The notes under the pieces were generated by a model. The model saw only the letters and a list, made by a program, of their open reading frames with translations, ran no database searches and was not told the origin of the DNA. 64,000 bases of DNA from Melastoma dodecandrum (taxonomy: Eukaryota > Streptophyta > Magnoliopsida > Myrtales > Melastomataceae): NCBI GenBank assembly GCA_029817715.1, contig JARUPY010000189.1, positions 2,294,001-2,358,000 on the forward strand, written 5' to 3'. Positions 9,137 to 19,758 of this stretch are shown in pieces (positions within the stretch are counted from its first letter, which is position 1; every line of letters begins with the position of its first letter). The position numbers and the translations under genes are program-made.

Positions 9137-12100
9137 ATGGCGGAGGGTTCATCCTCCTCCTCCACCACCTCCTACCACGTCACACAGCAGAGCAGGAGAG
9201 ACAAGCTCAGGGTTCTTCCCCACCTCCCTTACGATCCCTCCCTCCTCCCCCCTCCCCCTCCCCCTCCTCCCCCCGCCCATTCCTTCCTCTTCCCTCCATC
9301 TTCCCCCGGCTCCCTCGTCAAGGAAGACCCGGCTTCCTCCAATCTCCTCAGTTTTCCTGGCGGCTCCCCCCACCACATCTATGCTCCCTCGGCAAACCCT
9401 AGCTCTAGTATCCGCGACCGCAACCCGGGTCTCTTTTGTACTAGCCATAGCCTCGGCAGTCAACTCGGTTACCCGCCCTACGGCAGCGTCGATTCGGCCG
9501 CCGGCAACAATGCACGGGGGCTGTCGCTTTCGCTTTGTTCACGCGTGAACACTCAAGGTGGCGGAGGGGGCAACTGTGATGAACAGGGAAATCACACCGT
9601 CCCTCTTGCTCTCCCTCTCCCTCTCCCTTACCCGCTTGAGCTTAACCTAGAGAGTTATGGATCTGGGATGGGGCACCGCGACAGCAGCCGTGGGGACATT
9701 ACGATCGGACCTACAGGGCCGTTCACGGGGTACTCGTTGGTGCTCAGAGGGTCGAGGTTCTTGAAACCAGCACAGCAGCTGTTGGACGAAATCCGCAATG
9801 CTGGGGTGGGGATCTTTGCCGCTGCCGAGAGAGGGTCCGAATCAGATCCTATCCTTATGGAAGGCTTTGGCGAGGGTTTTGGGGATGCGGTCGATCATTG
9901 CGGAGTCGGGGGCGAGAAGAAATCGCGGCTGAAGTCTATGCTGGAGGAGGTAGAGTGAAAAAAAAAATCTCCCTTGTTCTTCCATTTTTCCTCGCAGTAA
10001 ATATGTGTTGGCCTTGCTGGTAGAAAGTATAGCTAACTAACAAGAGGGAGAAATACGTGGTTTTGAGGTAAAGGGTTCTGATCTAATCTTGCTAGCAATA
10101 TCAGTTAATGCATCTTCCTGTATTTTTTTTTTAGGTAAAAATATTTTTATTAGCCTAAAAGTGCAGTGCGATTTCCCAGGAAGCATAATGGTGTTTGTTT
10201 GCTCACTTTCTGACCGTATCCAATGACCAACATTATTGGGATGTGCATGTTTCCGGTAAAATTATGTTTAGAAAGTTGTCCATTTGGTTTGCCAGGATCA
10301 ATATAGCTAGAGATTTCGATCTGGTTCTATTTTATTCCACGATTGAATAATGCCCCAAATTCGGTTTTATAAGTTAAAAGTTTTTATATGGGATAGCCCT
10401 TAATTATTTCTCAAAAAACTCTGCTCAAGTTCGAGACACTTCTGTAGTTACGAGTTCCTTAAGGAGAGCTCTTTTATAAACTGAGCTCATGGCATTATTT
10501 CAAGTATTTCGAAAGTGTGTCCCAAAATGTCGATCAACGCTAATTGGAACAAACTCTTTTTTTCACTCTTCTTCCATGAGCCCACTTTTTCTTTAGTCGC
10601 CCCTGAGTATTAAGGCTTTTGGGATGGGGACGTGCTGGTTCGGCATGCTGTGCTCCATGATTTCTATTTTGACATACGTACATCAGCTGATAGGATCAGT
10701 TTAGGGATTGTTATTGTCCGATGTTGAGCACCGAGACCAAGAACTTAGTGATCCGACCGGGTTTGGGTTGTAGTGAGGTTTTTGGCTAACTTAGATCTTA
10801 AAACCACGCGGGAGTTAGGGTGAATGACTTATAGAGGACCTTCACCATGCTTTCCTTTCCAGAAAGAGTAAGCCTATGACAAGTGATGCATGATTATTCA
10901 TTGATATCATCTACTTCGAGAATCAGGGAGCATCTATAATCTCATCTTATATGAAGAAAATTTTCCTACATCATATCTTCATCCCAAACTAATGGATCTC
11001 CTATATTATAATACGAAGATGTATCATGTCTTACAGAAGTTTTGACAATTACTCCTAGAATTTTTTGGTGCCAGTGCCGGATGATAGCGTATTTCGTCGA
11101 GGTACTTGAAACCCTCTTACGTCTGTACTCAGGATGTTAGTTGTTAATACGTGGGTAAATCGGTTGGGATCTGCTTGTTTTGTGCGTTGAGTACTTCAGA
11201 AAATCCTCTCATCTGTTGAGTCCCCTCAGAGTAACTTGCGCTTAGGCTGGAAAATCCATCATAGCAAAGCCTCTTGCCCTGTAGGCTCTGTTCGGATGAC
11301 CTCCGGTGTTTCAGTGATTCTTCCAATGGCATATGATCTTTAAGGAGGAAGTGCCAAAGAGTTGTTTTAGTTTGTGCATCTCCTGCTACAAGTCATGATG
11401 GTACAATGGTGATGATCAGGCCTATAGATGATAAGTTGTCGAATATGTGATAGGCTTTCGCCTTCTCAAATTGTTCTCCTTTATGCCTTAGGGTGAAAGG
11501 GTCGGGCCATCTCTGCATAGTAGAGAACCTTGACATCTCCATTAGTTGATAACATCTGGGTCTCTCACTAGGGATATTAGGAAAACCTCAAACAAGAATA
11601 TAATGACATGTTTGGTTCACGGAATTGAATTAATTGAATGGACTATGGTAATTGATTGGATTATAGAGGAACTTTTGGTTCCATTTTATTTTCATTTCGA
11701 AAAGCACCACTACCCTAGGCGAATATACTAGGTTAAGTCAATTTAAGCTAATACAGTTTAATCTAATACTCTTTATCTTTTTTATATACTATGTTAGACT
11801 CATTTTCATTTCCTATGTGTGATTTTGGGCGAGGGGTCCCAATCATCATTATTGAATTTAATCGAGCTCTGATACCATGTTAGTGACATCGGACCGACAC
11901 AAATATCAAGTCTAGTATATAAATCGGTTTCCACTCTAAAATCAATTAAATATAGATGGAAGTGGGACTTTGGGTTTGCATTATTTGGATTGCTAACATT
12001 TTCAATATTCTTATATCATTTGAACTTTGAGGCATGAGATAACCTTCGTAATAGTCGGATGTGCATGTGTATCGGCTCCGTCTCTCACACTCTCCCTCTG

Positions 12101-13410
12101 GAATGAAAGTCATTACTCCCTCATTGGGTGAATCCTTCATCTGGCATATCCTTGACTAACTCTGATGCTTGACTTCTCTCTGTTTCTCCAGTTCCTGTGA
12201 ATATTTAATGGAATTGGTGGCTGTCATATGTCCTTTTTTTGGATTATTTCTCCATGTCTATCCTCATGTCTTGTTTGCCAGGTTTGCAGAAGGTACAAGC
12301 AGTGCTATCAGCAATTGCAAAACGTGGTAGCATACTTTGAATGCGTGCCTGGACTGGGGAATGCCGCTCCATATGTTAACTTGGCTTTGAAAGTCATGTC
12401 GAAACATTTTAGGTGCCTGAAGGACGTAATTATAGATCAGTTCCTGTTTACAATGAAAGCGGTGCGAGGAGATGATGTAATGAGATTCGAAATGGAAAAA
12501 CGACCCCATCTTGGACATCGTGGGATCCAGATTTCTGGAATCCTTGAACACCAGCCAGTTTGGCGGCCGCAGAGGGGCCTGCCTGAGCGTGCGGTTACAG
12601 TTCTCAGGGCATGGTTGTTTGATCATTTCCTTCACCCGTGAGTCCGTTGCGCTGTGGCTGGTGTCTTTTCACTTTTAGATGTTTCCATTATTGATTGCCG
12701 GTGTTTCGTGGTAGTTATCCTACCGATATTGACAAGTTAATGTTGGCGAAAGAAACAGGTCTGTCACGAAGTCAGGTCAGTAGAGCCCGGCGTGTGCCTT
12801 CAATGTCTAAATATAAGGTCGTTTCTAGTCGTAGTTAACGGTATCTGTCTTTTCTTTGTCCCTGTTTCCTCCCCAGGTCTCGAACTGGTTCATCAACGCA
12901 AGAGTCCGACTTTGGAAACCGATGGTGGAGGAAATTCATATGCTGGAGATGCAACAAAAGCAGAAGACGTCACAGGCACTGCCCAGGGACGAAAGAAACG
13001 TGACTCAAACATCAAAGAATCCATTCCCGTCGTCAAGCTCAGTTCCATCCACTTCCGCTCCGAGACTTAACAACCCGCTAGCCATGAGAACCATTGGGGA
13101 AATCCCTGCGGACGGTTCATCTCTCCGAAATGAGCGAACTCATCTACTCTCCCATGTGGTTGGCGGGAGCATGGAGAAAGCTAAGACCAGCGGGGTGACT
13201 CTAACGCTGGGCCTTCATCATCAGAATAACAACATCATGAGTGTATCCACAGCGGTGCCGGTGGGTGCAGTACAGCAAAGATTAGGACTCGGGCTAGAAA
13301 TGAACGGCGAGGGGCACGTGATGGGCGGCAGTTATGGATTGCAGGAGCGGCATTTCGAGAGGGACGCGTACGGAGGAAATGTGCAGGTTCTTCGCGATTT
13401 CGCTGGCTGA
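9137..13410 (+). CDS. BEL1-like TALE homeodomain transcription factor, four exons, about 587 aa
   Basis: Exons are 9137-9949, 12282-12637, 12715-12775 and 12877-13410. All introns are GT-AG and phases join without a stop. Residues 191-219 are the SKY box ([20 protein letters not shown]). The BELL domain starts at about 260 ([19 protein letters not shown]) and runs to about 335. The TALE homeodomain is at about 363-425, with the PYP loop extension (HPYPTD) and recognition helix [13 protein letters not shown]-type motifs occur at 128-133 (GLSLSL) and about 516-522 (VTLTLGL). Proteins of this family act in the nucleus as heterodimers with KNOX proteins in meristem and organ patterning. Exon layout, including the 61-nt third exon, is typical of the family. 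The N-terminus has a run of about 12 prolines. The first intron is long (2332 bp) and carries a TRIM LTR. I cannot assign the exact BLH orthologue. Confidence 0.95.
9950..12281 (+). other. first intron of the BEL1-like gene
   Basis: The donor is GAG|GTAGAG and the acceptor TTTGCCAG|GTTTGC. Joining them gives the expected BELL-domain reading MLEE-VCRRYK. At 2.3 kb it is long for the family. It contains a TRIM-type LTR with a primer-binding site at 11866-11998. The remainder shows no coding potential. Confidence 0.85.
11866..11998 (-). mobile_element. TRIM-type LTR (121 bp) with adjoining tRNA-Met primer site
   Basis: On the minus strand the LTR runs from 11998 (TGTTAGCAATCC) to 11878 (CACTAACA), with matching TGTTAG/CTAACA ends. 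It is followed with no gap by TGGTATCAGAGC (11866-11877), the exact 12-nt site complementary to the initiator-methionine tRNA 3' end. A TATA-like TTTATATAC lies inside. The short LTR fits a terminal-repeat retrotransposon in miniature or a small copia LTR. I could not find the second LTR in the intron, so the element is truncated. Confidence 0.7.
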
Positions 13411-14640
13411 TGAAGCCTCCTTGTTTCCATACACGCTTCAAATGGTGGATAAGAAACTCCATGATGCTAGGCACATTGATATAAAATAATCTATGTTATG
13501 TCTAGATATTTATTCAATCAATAACGATTTTCGTCTTTATATCACCCACCCCTCCCCCTCGTTAACTTTAAAATTAAGCTTAACACGCTAAGGGTTCTGT
13601 TAATTAATTAGCTTAACGTACTTAGAGAAGTCATGATTAAGTTGTTTTTGACATCGCTCAGTAAAGATTTAAGATTAGTCTTTAGGAAAAGTACATCCTT
13701 AATTCGTCTTCTTGTTTTGGTACCGATAAATACATGAAGATGCTGGAATAATCTGTCATTCCATGTCAGAAGGCAACGTGTAAGTGGAGAAAGTACGGAG
13801 CCACCGTTGAGCACGTGTAAAGCTACTTCTTAAAAGCGGAAAGAAAAGAAGGTAAAAAAAACAAAAAAAAAAAGGACATGCGAGAGAAACTCCTAAAACC
13901 ATCCGTATTTTGTTGTCTTGCTTTATGTATTTTTTTTTTTCCTTCATTTTGTGTTCTACTCCCATTCTTCCAAACACGGCCTTCTTCGTTTTATGGAAAT
14001 TGTTCCGTTTCTCAACGACGAAAACAAGGAAAAACATATTTGGACTCACTCGGAAATACCTATCACAAAGATTTGAGTGAGTGGTAACAACTTTCCTCCA
14101 ACCACTAACTATTCAAAGATTTTTTCATGATCAAGAACACGTCGTTGTCTTTTCTTAGAAACAACGAAATTAGTGAAAAGAATTTCCATAAACTCCTAAT
14201 GTTTGTTAGAAAACTCAATTTGACATTATATTTAACATTTACACATCAAGGGATTTAGTGCGGGCTTTTGTCAAAAGTATTTCTTGTTTATGTCTCTCAT
14301 TATTATTTTCACGTTGAGGATATAAAATATCAGTGTTGAAAGATCATCACATCTTAATGTATCGTACAAGAACACCCAAATAAATAAATAAAAAAGTGAA
14401 GAAGATCCTGCTTAATCGTTTCTGACGGCGTCCCGATTTAACAGGCCGACCAGACTAACTTCTAAAAACACCTAATGATGATCTATTGAACAAAAAGAAA
14501 GAAATAGCCGATCTACCTCACCAACTTCGTCATTTGTAGTTACAATGAAATTCTATAAGTATTCAATTATTTGAAAATTCAAATTCCACCCACAAATGTC
14601 CTGGACAACAAAAAGAGGATTATACCCTTGTACGGTTAGT
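13411..14640. other. 3' flank of the BEL1-like gene and gene-free AT-rich DNA
   Basis: AT-rich sequence follows the stop codon, with a possible polyadenylation signal region (ATATAAAATAATC) near 13478. The rest holds homopolymer runs and no credible coding region on either strand. Confidence 0.4.
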
Positions 14641-15330
14641 TTTAAATAAAATTTATGAAATACGGTTCGAATTTCAAAACTACTCAAAATACGGTTCGAG
14701 TTTTAAATTCACATTTAACTGGTTTCCTTTTCCTCCTCTTCCTAGCAGCAATGCGTTTGGTACTCTCTCTGATCAGCTGTAGCCTAGATGCATGGAAGAC
14801 AAGGCAGTATGATTATTATCAGAAGGTTTTGAATGGCATCCTTTGAGTGGGAGACTTTACCCGGTGGGTATTTAACCATCGATACGAGTCCCCCTATGCC
14901 CCTGTGCATGTCGTGGCTCCTCTGGTTGACACGCAGCCTGATAGACTGCAGTGGACGGGCCACGAAAGATAAAGGTCTCTTGGAATATTGCGACCCGTCT
15001 TTTGTTTTTGCCGGGTGGACTCTTGCATTCTTCAATTGTCAGCTGCTATGATGGTTTCATTTGGTCTGGAGTGCGGATTCGGACAATGGGTACAAGTACA
15101 TAGTTTACCATGGAAGTTATATACATACGCTCTAGCAGGCACACTGTACAGATTTATTTACCCTTGGGAAGACAGAAGCCGGGCCTGCGACTGAGATGCA
15201 AGTGGAAACAATTCATTCGAGGCCATGAGATTTACAGTGGTCTGGTGTCCCCACAGCTATTCCGCCTTCTCGGGAAATTAGTTCATATAGAATCTTGTCA
15301 TATTCTGTTGTAACATGAGATAGCTGTAAA
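14640..15330. other. unidentified island of higher complexity, possibly a gene remnant
   Basis: The sequence from about 14740 to 15310 has a more balanced base composition than its surroundings. Several short overlapping plus-strand frames read protein-like stretches, such as DYYQKVLNGI near 14814 and a following segment ending in a stop. No frame is open for more than about 70 codons, and I do not recognise any domain. It could be a decayed gene or transcribed UTR. A repeat unit resembling the candidate MITE end (TACGGTTAGTTTT) lies just before it, near 14630. Confidence 0.3.
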
Positions 15331-17087
15331 TTGTGGTAGAGTTTTGTTTTGTTACACAAGGAAGGGTTTGTGTTTTGTGGAGTATTTCAGCATTGCGAAA
15401 ACCCTGGAGTAAGTATTCCTCTACAAAAATAAGCGAGATGGCCCGGGGGGGAACAAACATGGGTTTGGTGGGCATAAGGTTTGGAAGATGATTTTTGGAT
15501 AAAGATCTTGTCACGAGACATGTATACAAGCTATACGACATGATGTTAATAATTTTCTTTATTCGTCCCCTTTATCTCATTAAAAGTCAAGTTCTATGAC
15601 TTCTTTTTTTTTTAATTTTTGGGCGGAGGGGTCCAAATATTTCCTTATAAAAAAACACAAGCACTAAAATGTCAAACTTAGAGAAAAGTCCAAATTGAAA
15701 GAAACGGAAAAAAAATATAAAAAGATAGTTGGCTACAACTTTGATTATATTGTTGAGAAGAAGAAATGGCATTTTATAGGGATGAGTGGCTATTCATTCA
15801 TCCCATATCATCCAATGGAATGATGATAGTAATAATAACAATCAAAGTAGTTAGAAGGAGAAGGTCATCATGATGTCAACATCTTTAGGCAGCAAAACGT
15901 GACAAAAGGGGCACAGGAAGTGATGCTTTGGCTTCTCCCTTTTTCTTTTTCTTCTTTTTCGATTGGAGAGTATATTAGCAATTAATATCGGCCATTATTC
16001 ATTGTTGATAATTTGTTCATCTTCTTCGATATAAAATAATAATGATGAGGGTGGTGGTGGCACACCGTTGCCATCTCTTACCGGCGTTAGAAAATCTCCC
16101 TTGATCCAATTTGCATTAGCTGAATTTATTATTAGACACCCGACACCGACTGCGTTATGGCCATCATCCGATCAAATCAAATTTCATTCAAGATTACATA
16201 CCATACCATCATTATTTAACACGAAACTCTGATACGTGAGATAATGAGAACTAAAGTTATCAAGAGGAGGAGAGAGAGGTCGATGGAATTGGGATTGGAA
16301 GCAAGTACTGATAGAGCAGGGACTTATCTTACATGGGGCACAGGGGAGGGAGGGAGGGAAGATATATTCCGGCTTTGACTTTGATTGTCAGTTCTTTTGC
16401 ATCCACATTTCGACCTTCTTCCCCCACCCCCCCACCCTCTTTTTCATCATAAAATAATGAACCGTGTGTGTGTATGTGGGATCAACATGGGTTTCATTTC
16501 AATTCGACCTCCATAACCCTAGAAAGGTAAAGGCTAAGCTCTCGTAGGGCTCATGTTTCTCCGCAAAAGAGTCCTTTAAAAAAAATACTAGGCTGTCTAT
16601 TTTCCTAGGGCTTACGGTTGTAATTAAATGCCCAAGGGGGCCACGTCATTTTCTTTCACAAATAGTTTTAATTAAATTAATACTTCTAACTTCAGCATCA
16701 GTTGGGTCCAAAAATCACTTCTTGTTTTAACATAAATAGAGTAACACCATAGTAAATTGATTTAATTATGAAAACTGCGTGTTAAATACGTTAAAAGAAA
16801 AGATAATTCGTGATTTTTTTTTTGTTTTATGACTAGGAAGAATATGTGGGACTAATGATGGCGTCAATTTCCTGGAAAAAGGAAAGGCATTCATTCAATT
16901 ACGCATGATATGATTCATTCGCCGAGGTCACAAACCTCCTCCTAAAATCAGGGTTTGCTTTTTCCTTAAATCGTGGCCATAAAGAATTTTTTTATTTTTC
17001 ATTTATTCCCTCCCTCGTGTTCTTCTGCCTCGTGCCTTAAAGAAGGTCAGATAAAGTAAAATATTTATTTGAGGCTGGTTAAATATT
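15331..17087. other. gene-free stretch
   Basis: The DNA is AT-rich with homopolymer runs, a GGGAGGGAGGG block near 16340 and a CCCCCACCCCCCC tract near 16422. I see no gene, RNA or transposon end that I can support. Confidence 0.4.
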
Positions 17088-17484
17088 ATAGAGTTTTGTA
17101 CGGAAATACGGTTAGTTTTTAAAAAAATTTTCGAAATACTGTTCGAGTTTCGTAAAATACGGTTTTACCGTCGAATGGGCGCGTCTTGAAAAGACCTCGA
17201 CCTTCCCGTTATAACAAAAGTCTCTAACCAATCAAGCTAGATAATTTTTTTTGTCTTATTTTTCAAAAGGCGAGTTTTGAAAACCCGCGGCTTGTTCATT
17301 TAGTTAAAGGGGTGCGTTTTTCTTTACCTGACGAATGAATTTTTTTTGCAACACCGCCATTACCTATTTATATAGAAAACGAGTTTTCAAAACCCCTTTA
17401 TAATTTTCAAAATTGTATTCCACGAAAATTAGAATAGTATTTCGTAAATTTTTTTAAAATTAATAATATTTTTATATAAAACTC
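17088..17484. mobile_element. candidate small inverted-repeat element (MITE-like)
   Basis: The two ends form an imperfect inverted repeat of about 60 bp. The left end reads ATAGAGTTTTGTACGGAAAT and the right end, reverse-complemented, reads ATGGAGTTTTATATAAAAAT. Both continue into an A-rich segment and then CGAAATACT. The middle has palindrome-like segments (TCTTGAAAAGACC, GAGTTTTGAAAACCC). No target-site duplication is visible, so the class is open. Confidence 0.4.
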
Positions 17485-17883
17485 CATGTTATATCTTGTA
17501 TACTGTTTGCATGGAACGTCAACAAACTGAACAATGTAGTACAAGTCGATGGGGATGGGGTGAACAGTGCAGGAGCTGCTGCTCTGACAAATTCCAAATA
17601 ATCTAAAAGTGAAAAATAAAATTACATATATATGGGAAAATAATTAGTAAAAAAAAAGTGTTTTCCTTTCCCCCCTTAAAAAAATACATACCTAATACAA
17701 TATATGATGTCAGTAGACCGAACAGAAAGGGAAAAAAATCACATCTACCGAAACCCAAAATAAAAATATACACCAAAAAGGAAGGAGGGGGAGGAGAAAT
17801 CCCCCACCCAACTATTTTACCAGAGAAGACAAGTAGAGAGGGAGGGGGGGGGGGGGGGTAGTTGGTTTCAGTTTGGCTTTGTA

Positions 17884-18159
17884 TCAAGGGGAGGAGGCGG
17901 AAGAGCTTTGCAAGCCAATGTCGTTGTGCTTCCTAGAAGGGCCAGAGTAAGGAATTGGGATCTCTGCCCTTGGTAAGTACCCGAGGAAGTGACCTATCTC
18001 CTCCGGTTGCCTTGGATTGAACCTGGTGTTGGCCTTTGCTGTTGTCGTCATCATGCTTCTTGAAGATCCTTCGCAATGCCCTACTAAGAAGAAGACGATG
18101 ATGACCACCACGGATAGTTGTAGTAATAGGATCTTGATGAGCCTCCTAGGCAAACCCAT
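17884..18159 (-). CDS. IDA-like secreted peptide precursor (91 aa)
   Basis: This single-exon gene starts at an ATG (18159 on the minus strand). Residues 6-30 are a hydrophobic signal sequence ending near HCEG. After a variable middle, residues 58-84 carry the conserved C-terminal block, with the core PIPYSGPSRKHN at 68-79. This matches the extended PIP motif of the INFLORESCENCE DEFICIENT IN ABSCISSION family, whose mature hydroxylated peptides are sensed by HAESA-type receptor kinases in cell separation such as organ abscission and root emergence. The length is normal for the family. Unlike classic IDA it has tyrosine at the fourth core residue and a tail of about 12 residues after HN. The exact IDL subgroup is not assigned. 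Confidence 0.85.
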   Translation of the reverse strand: MGLPRRLIKILLLQLSVVVIIVFFLVGHCEGSSRSMMTTTAKANTRFNPRQPEEIGHFLGYLPRAEIPIPYSGPSRKHNDIGLQSSSASSP

Positions 18160-18360
18160 TTTAGGGAATGAATTGGCAAGTGTGGAGATGGAGGAGGAGG
18201 AGCAGGAAGGTGGTCTTGATGAGATTGGTAGAGAAAGAAAGCAGAAAGGGGATAGGGGTGGGGGGGGGGGAGAAGGTGAAGTTGTTTTTTTTTTTTGGGG
18301 GGGAGGGGGGTTAAAATGGGGTTGTGGGTGGTGGGGATATAACTTTTTTGAATAGGTCTT
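18160..18360 (-). promoter_or_regulatory. 5' leader and likely promoter of the IDA-like gene
   Basis: Read on the minus strand this stretch has a pyrimidine-rich leader (CCTCCTCCTCC-type) before the ATG. Further up is a possible TATA element (GTTATATCC, near 18340). Long C and A homopolymers (18260-18310) lie between them. The start site is an inference. Confidence 0.35.
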
Positions 18361-19753
18361 TACTTGGGTTCTTGTTTTTATATCGTGACATAAGAGCGAA
18401 GCTCTTATTACTATTTATTTCAGAATAAATTCAGCGTCTGTTAAGAAAGGCATACAACCACCTTCAAACAAATATACATCTTCATTCATTCATTCATTCG
18501 TTAGAACACATGGACCAAATATCATTTAAAGAGATAATATGTGTAAGATAGGACACCAAATAATTTGTTTTAGCTTGGTTGTTTGCTTCTTTCTTTGTGT
18601 TTTTTTTTTGGGGGGGGGGGGGGGTTCGAATTGGCAGGACGAGGTTGGTTAAACGAAGGAATGAGCAAAATTGGCTCGACTTTATTTTTTATCTGACTTT
18701 TAAAAATTATTTTCTCAAAATTTGTATTTTAAATATTTTATGATTTAATTTATCGTTCTTATTACTTAAATTTAATTTTTATTTTACTTTAAAAGTGTTA
18801 GCATTGGTGTAAACTATATTCGACGTCGGAAAAAAAAAAGTAAAATAGAGCATATAAAGTCCAACGAGCTGTTCCCTCTACAGTTAGGGCTCGATCAAAT
18901 GATAAAATATTGATTTTATGCCCAAATTTAGGATTTTTTTTTATATAATTTTAGAACCACAGGTCGATATTATTCCTCTCATATAAAAATTAAAACGTGG
19001 AATAATGAAAACAATCGTACGACGTAATAATTAAATCATAAAAAATTAAAATATTTATTTAATAAAACTTTTAATGGTCATAAAAAAGTCTAAGCCGAAA
19101 AAAAAAAACTGGGAGAGGGAGAACAGTGTGGTCGGGCCGAGGCGAGGGGAGTGATGAAATTGCAGTCTGGTTTTGACTTTTTGCACTGTGTAACTCTCTC
19201 ACTTCACTTTCTCCCAACTCCATGTATCTACGCAACACCCCCACCACCCACACGTACCCCCAAAATGAATGCCCCCCCCCCCCCCCTACTTGTTACTTAT
19301 TGCCGACCACCTTCGAGTCGCATCATCATCTACAAATTTCAATCTACGCAAATTCAAAGACTAATTTTTCACTCCACATGCCTGGTTGCTCCTCCAATTT
19401 TGGATGGATACAGTCTACAAAAAGAAAAAAAGAAAATTTCAAAATTTTATAGTAACAATTTTAATAATTAAATAAAACTCTGTTAAAGTATGTGATCGGA
19501 TTATAATTTTTAGAAGATGGATAACCTTAATGGAAGTTAAACATAAATATGGGTGCTTGAAGAAATGTTTGTACAAGTGCGCTACAACATGATTTAAAAA
19601 AAAAAAAGAAATAGTTGGATCGACATTTCCGTCGATTTCATGGCGCAATCGGTTTGTTTACGATTTTAGAGAAATATTCTCTTCTATAACAAATAGACAA
19701 ATAGTTAAGTTACAAAAAAGTTTATTTAGAAAAATCTATCTTGAAATAGATTA
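18361..19753. other. gene-free AT-rich stretch with homopolymer tracts
   Basis: It contains an ATTC microsatellite near 18482, a poly-T/poly-G junction at about 18601-18625 and a poly-C run at about 19270-19286. No coding region or RNA gene is supported. The right end is the target duplication of the SIRE-type element. Confidence 0.45.
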
Positions 19754-19758
19754 GTTTT

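Noticed and set aside
9149..9463. Open frame on the minus strand across the BEL1-like first exon
   Set aside because: It is glycine/arginine-rich and is only the antisense shadow of the proline-rich, GC-rich exon 1.
17603..17887. 94-codon proline-rich minus-strand frame next to the IDA-like gene
   Set aside because: It depends on a poly-G tract and T-rich sequence in the 3' flank; no family resemblance.
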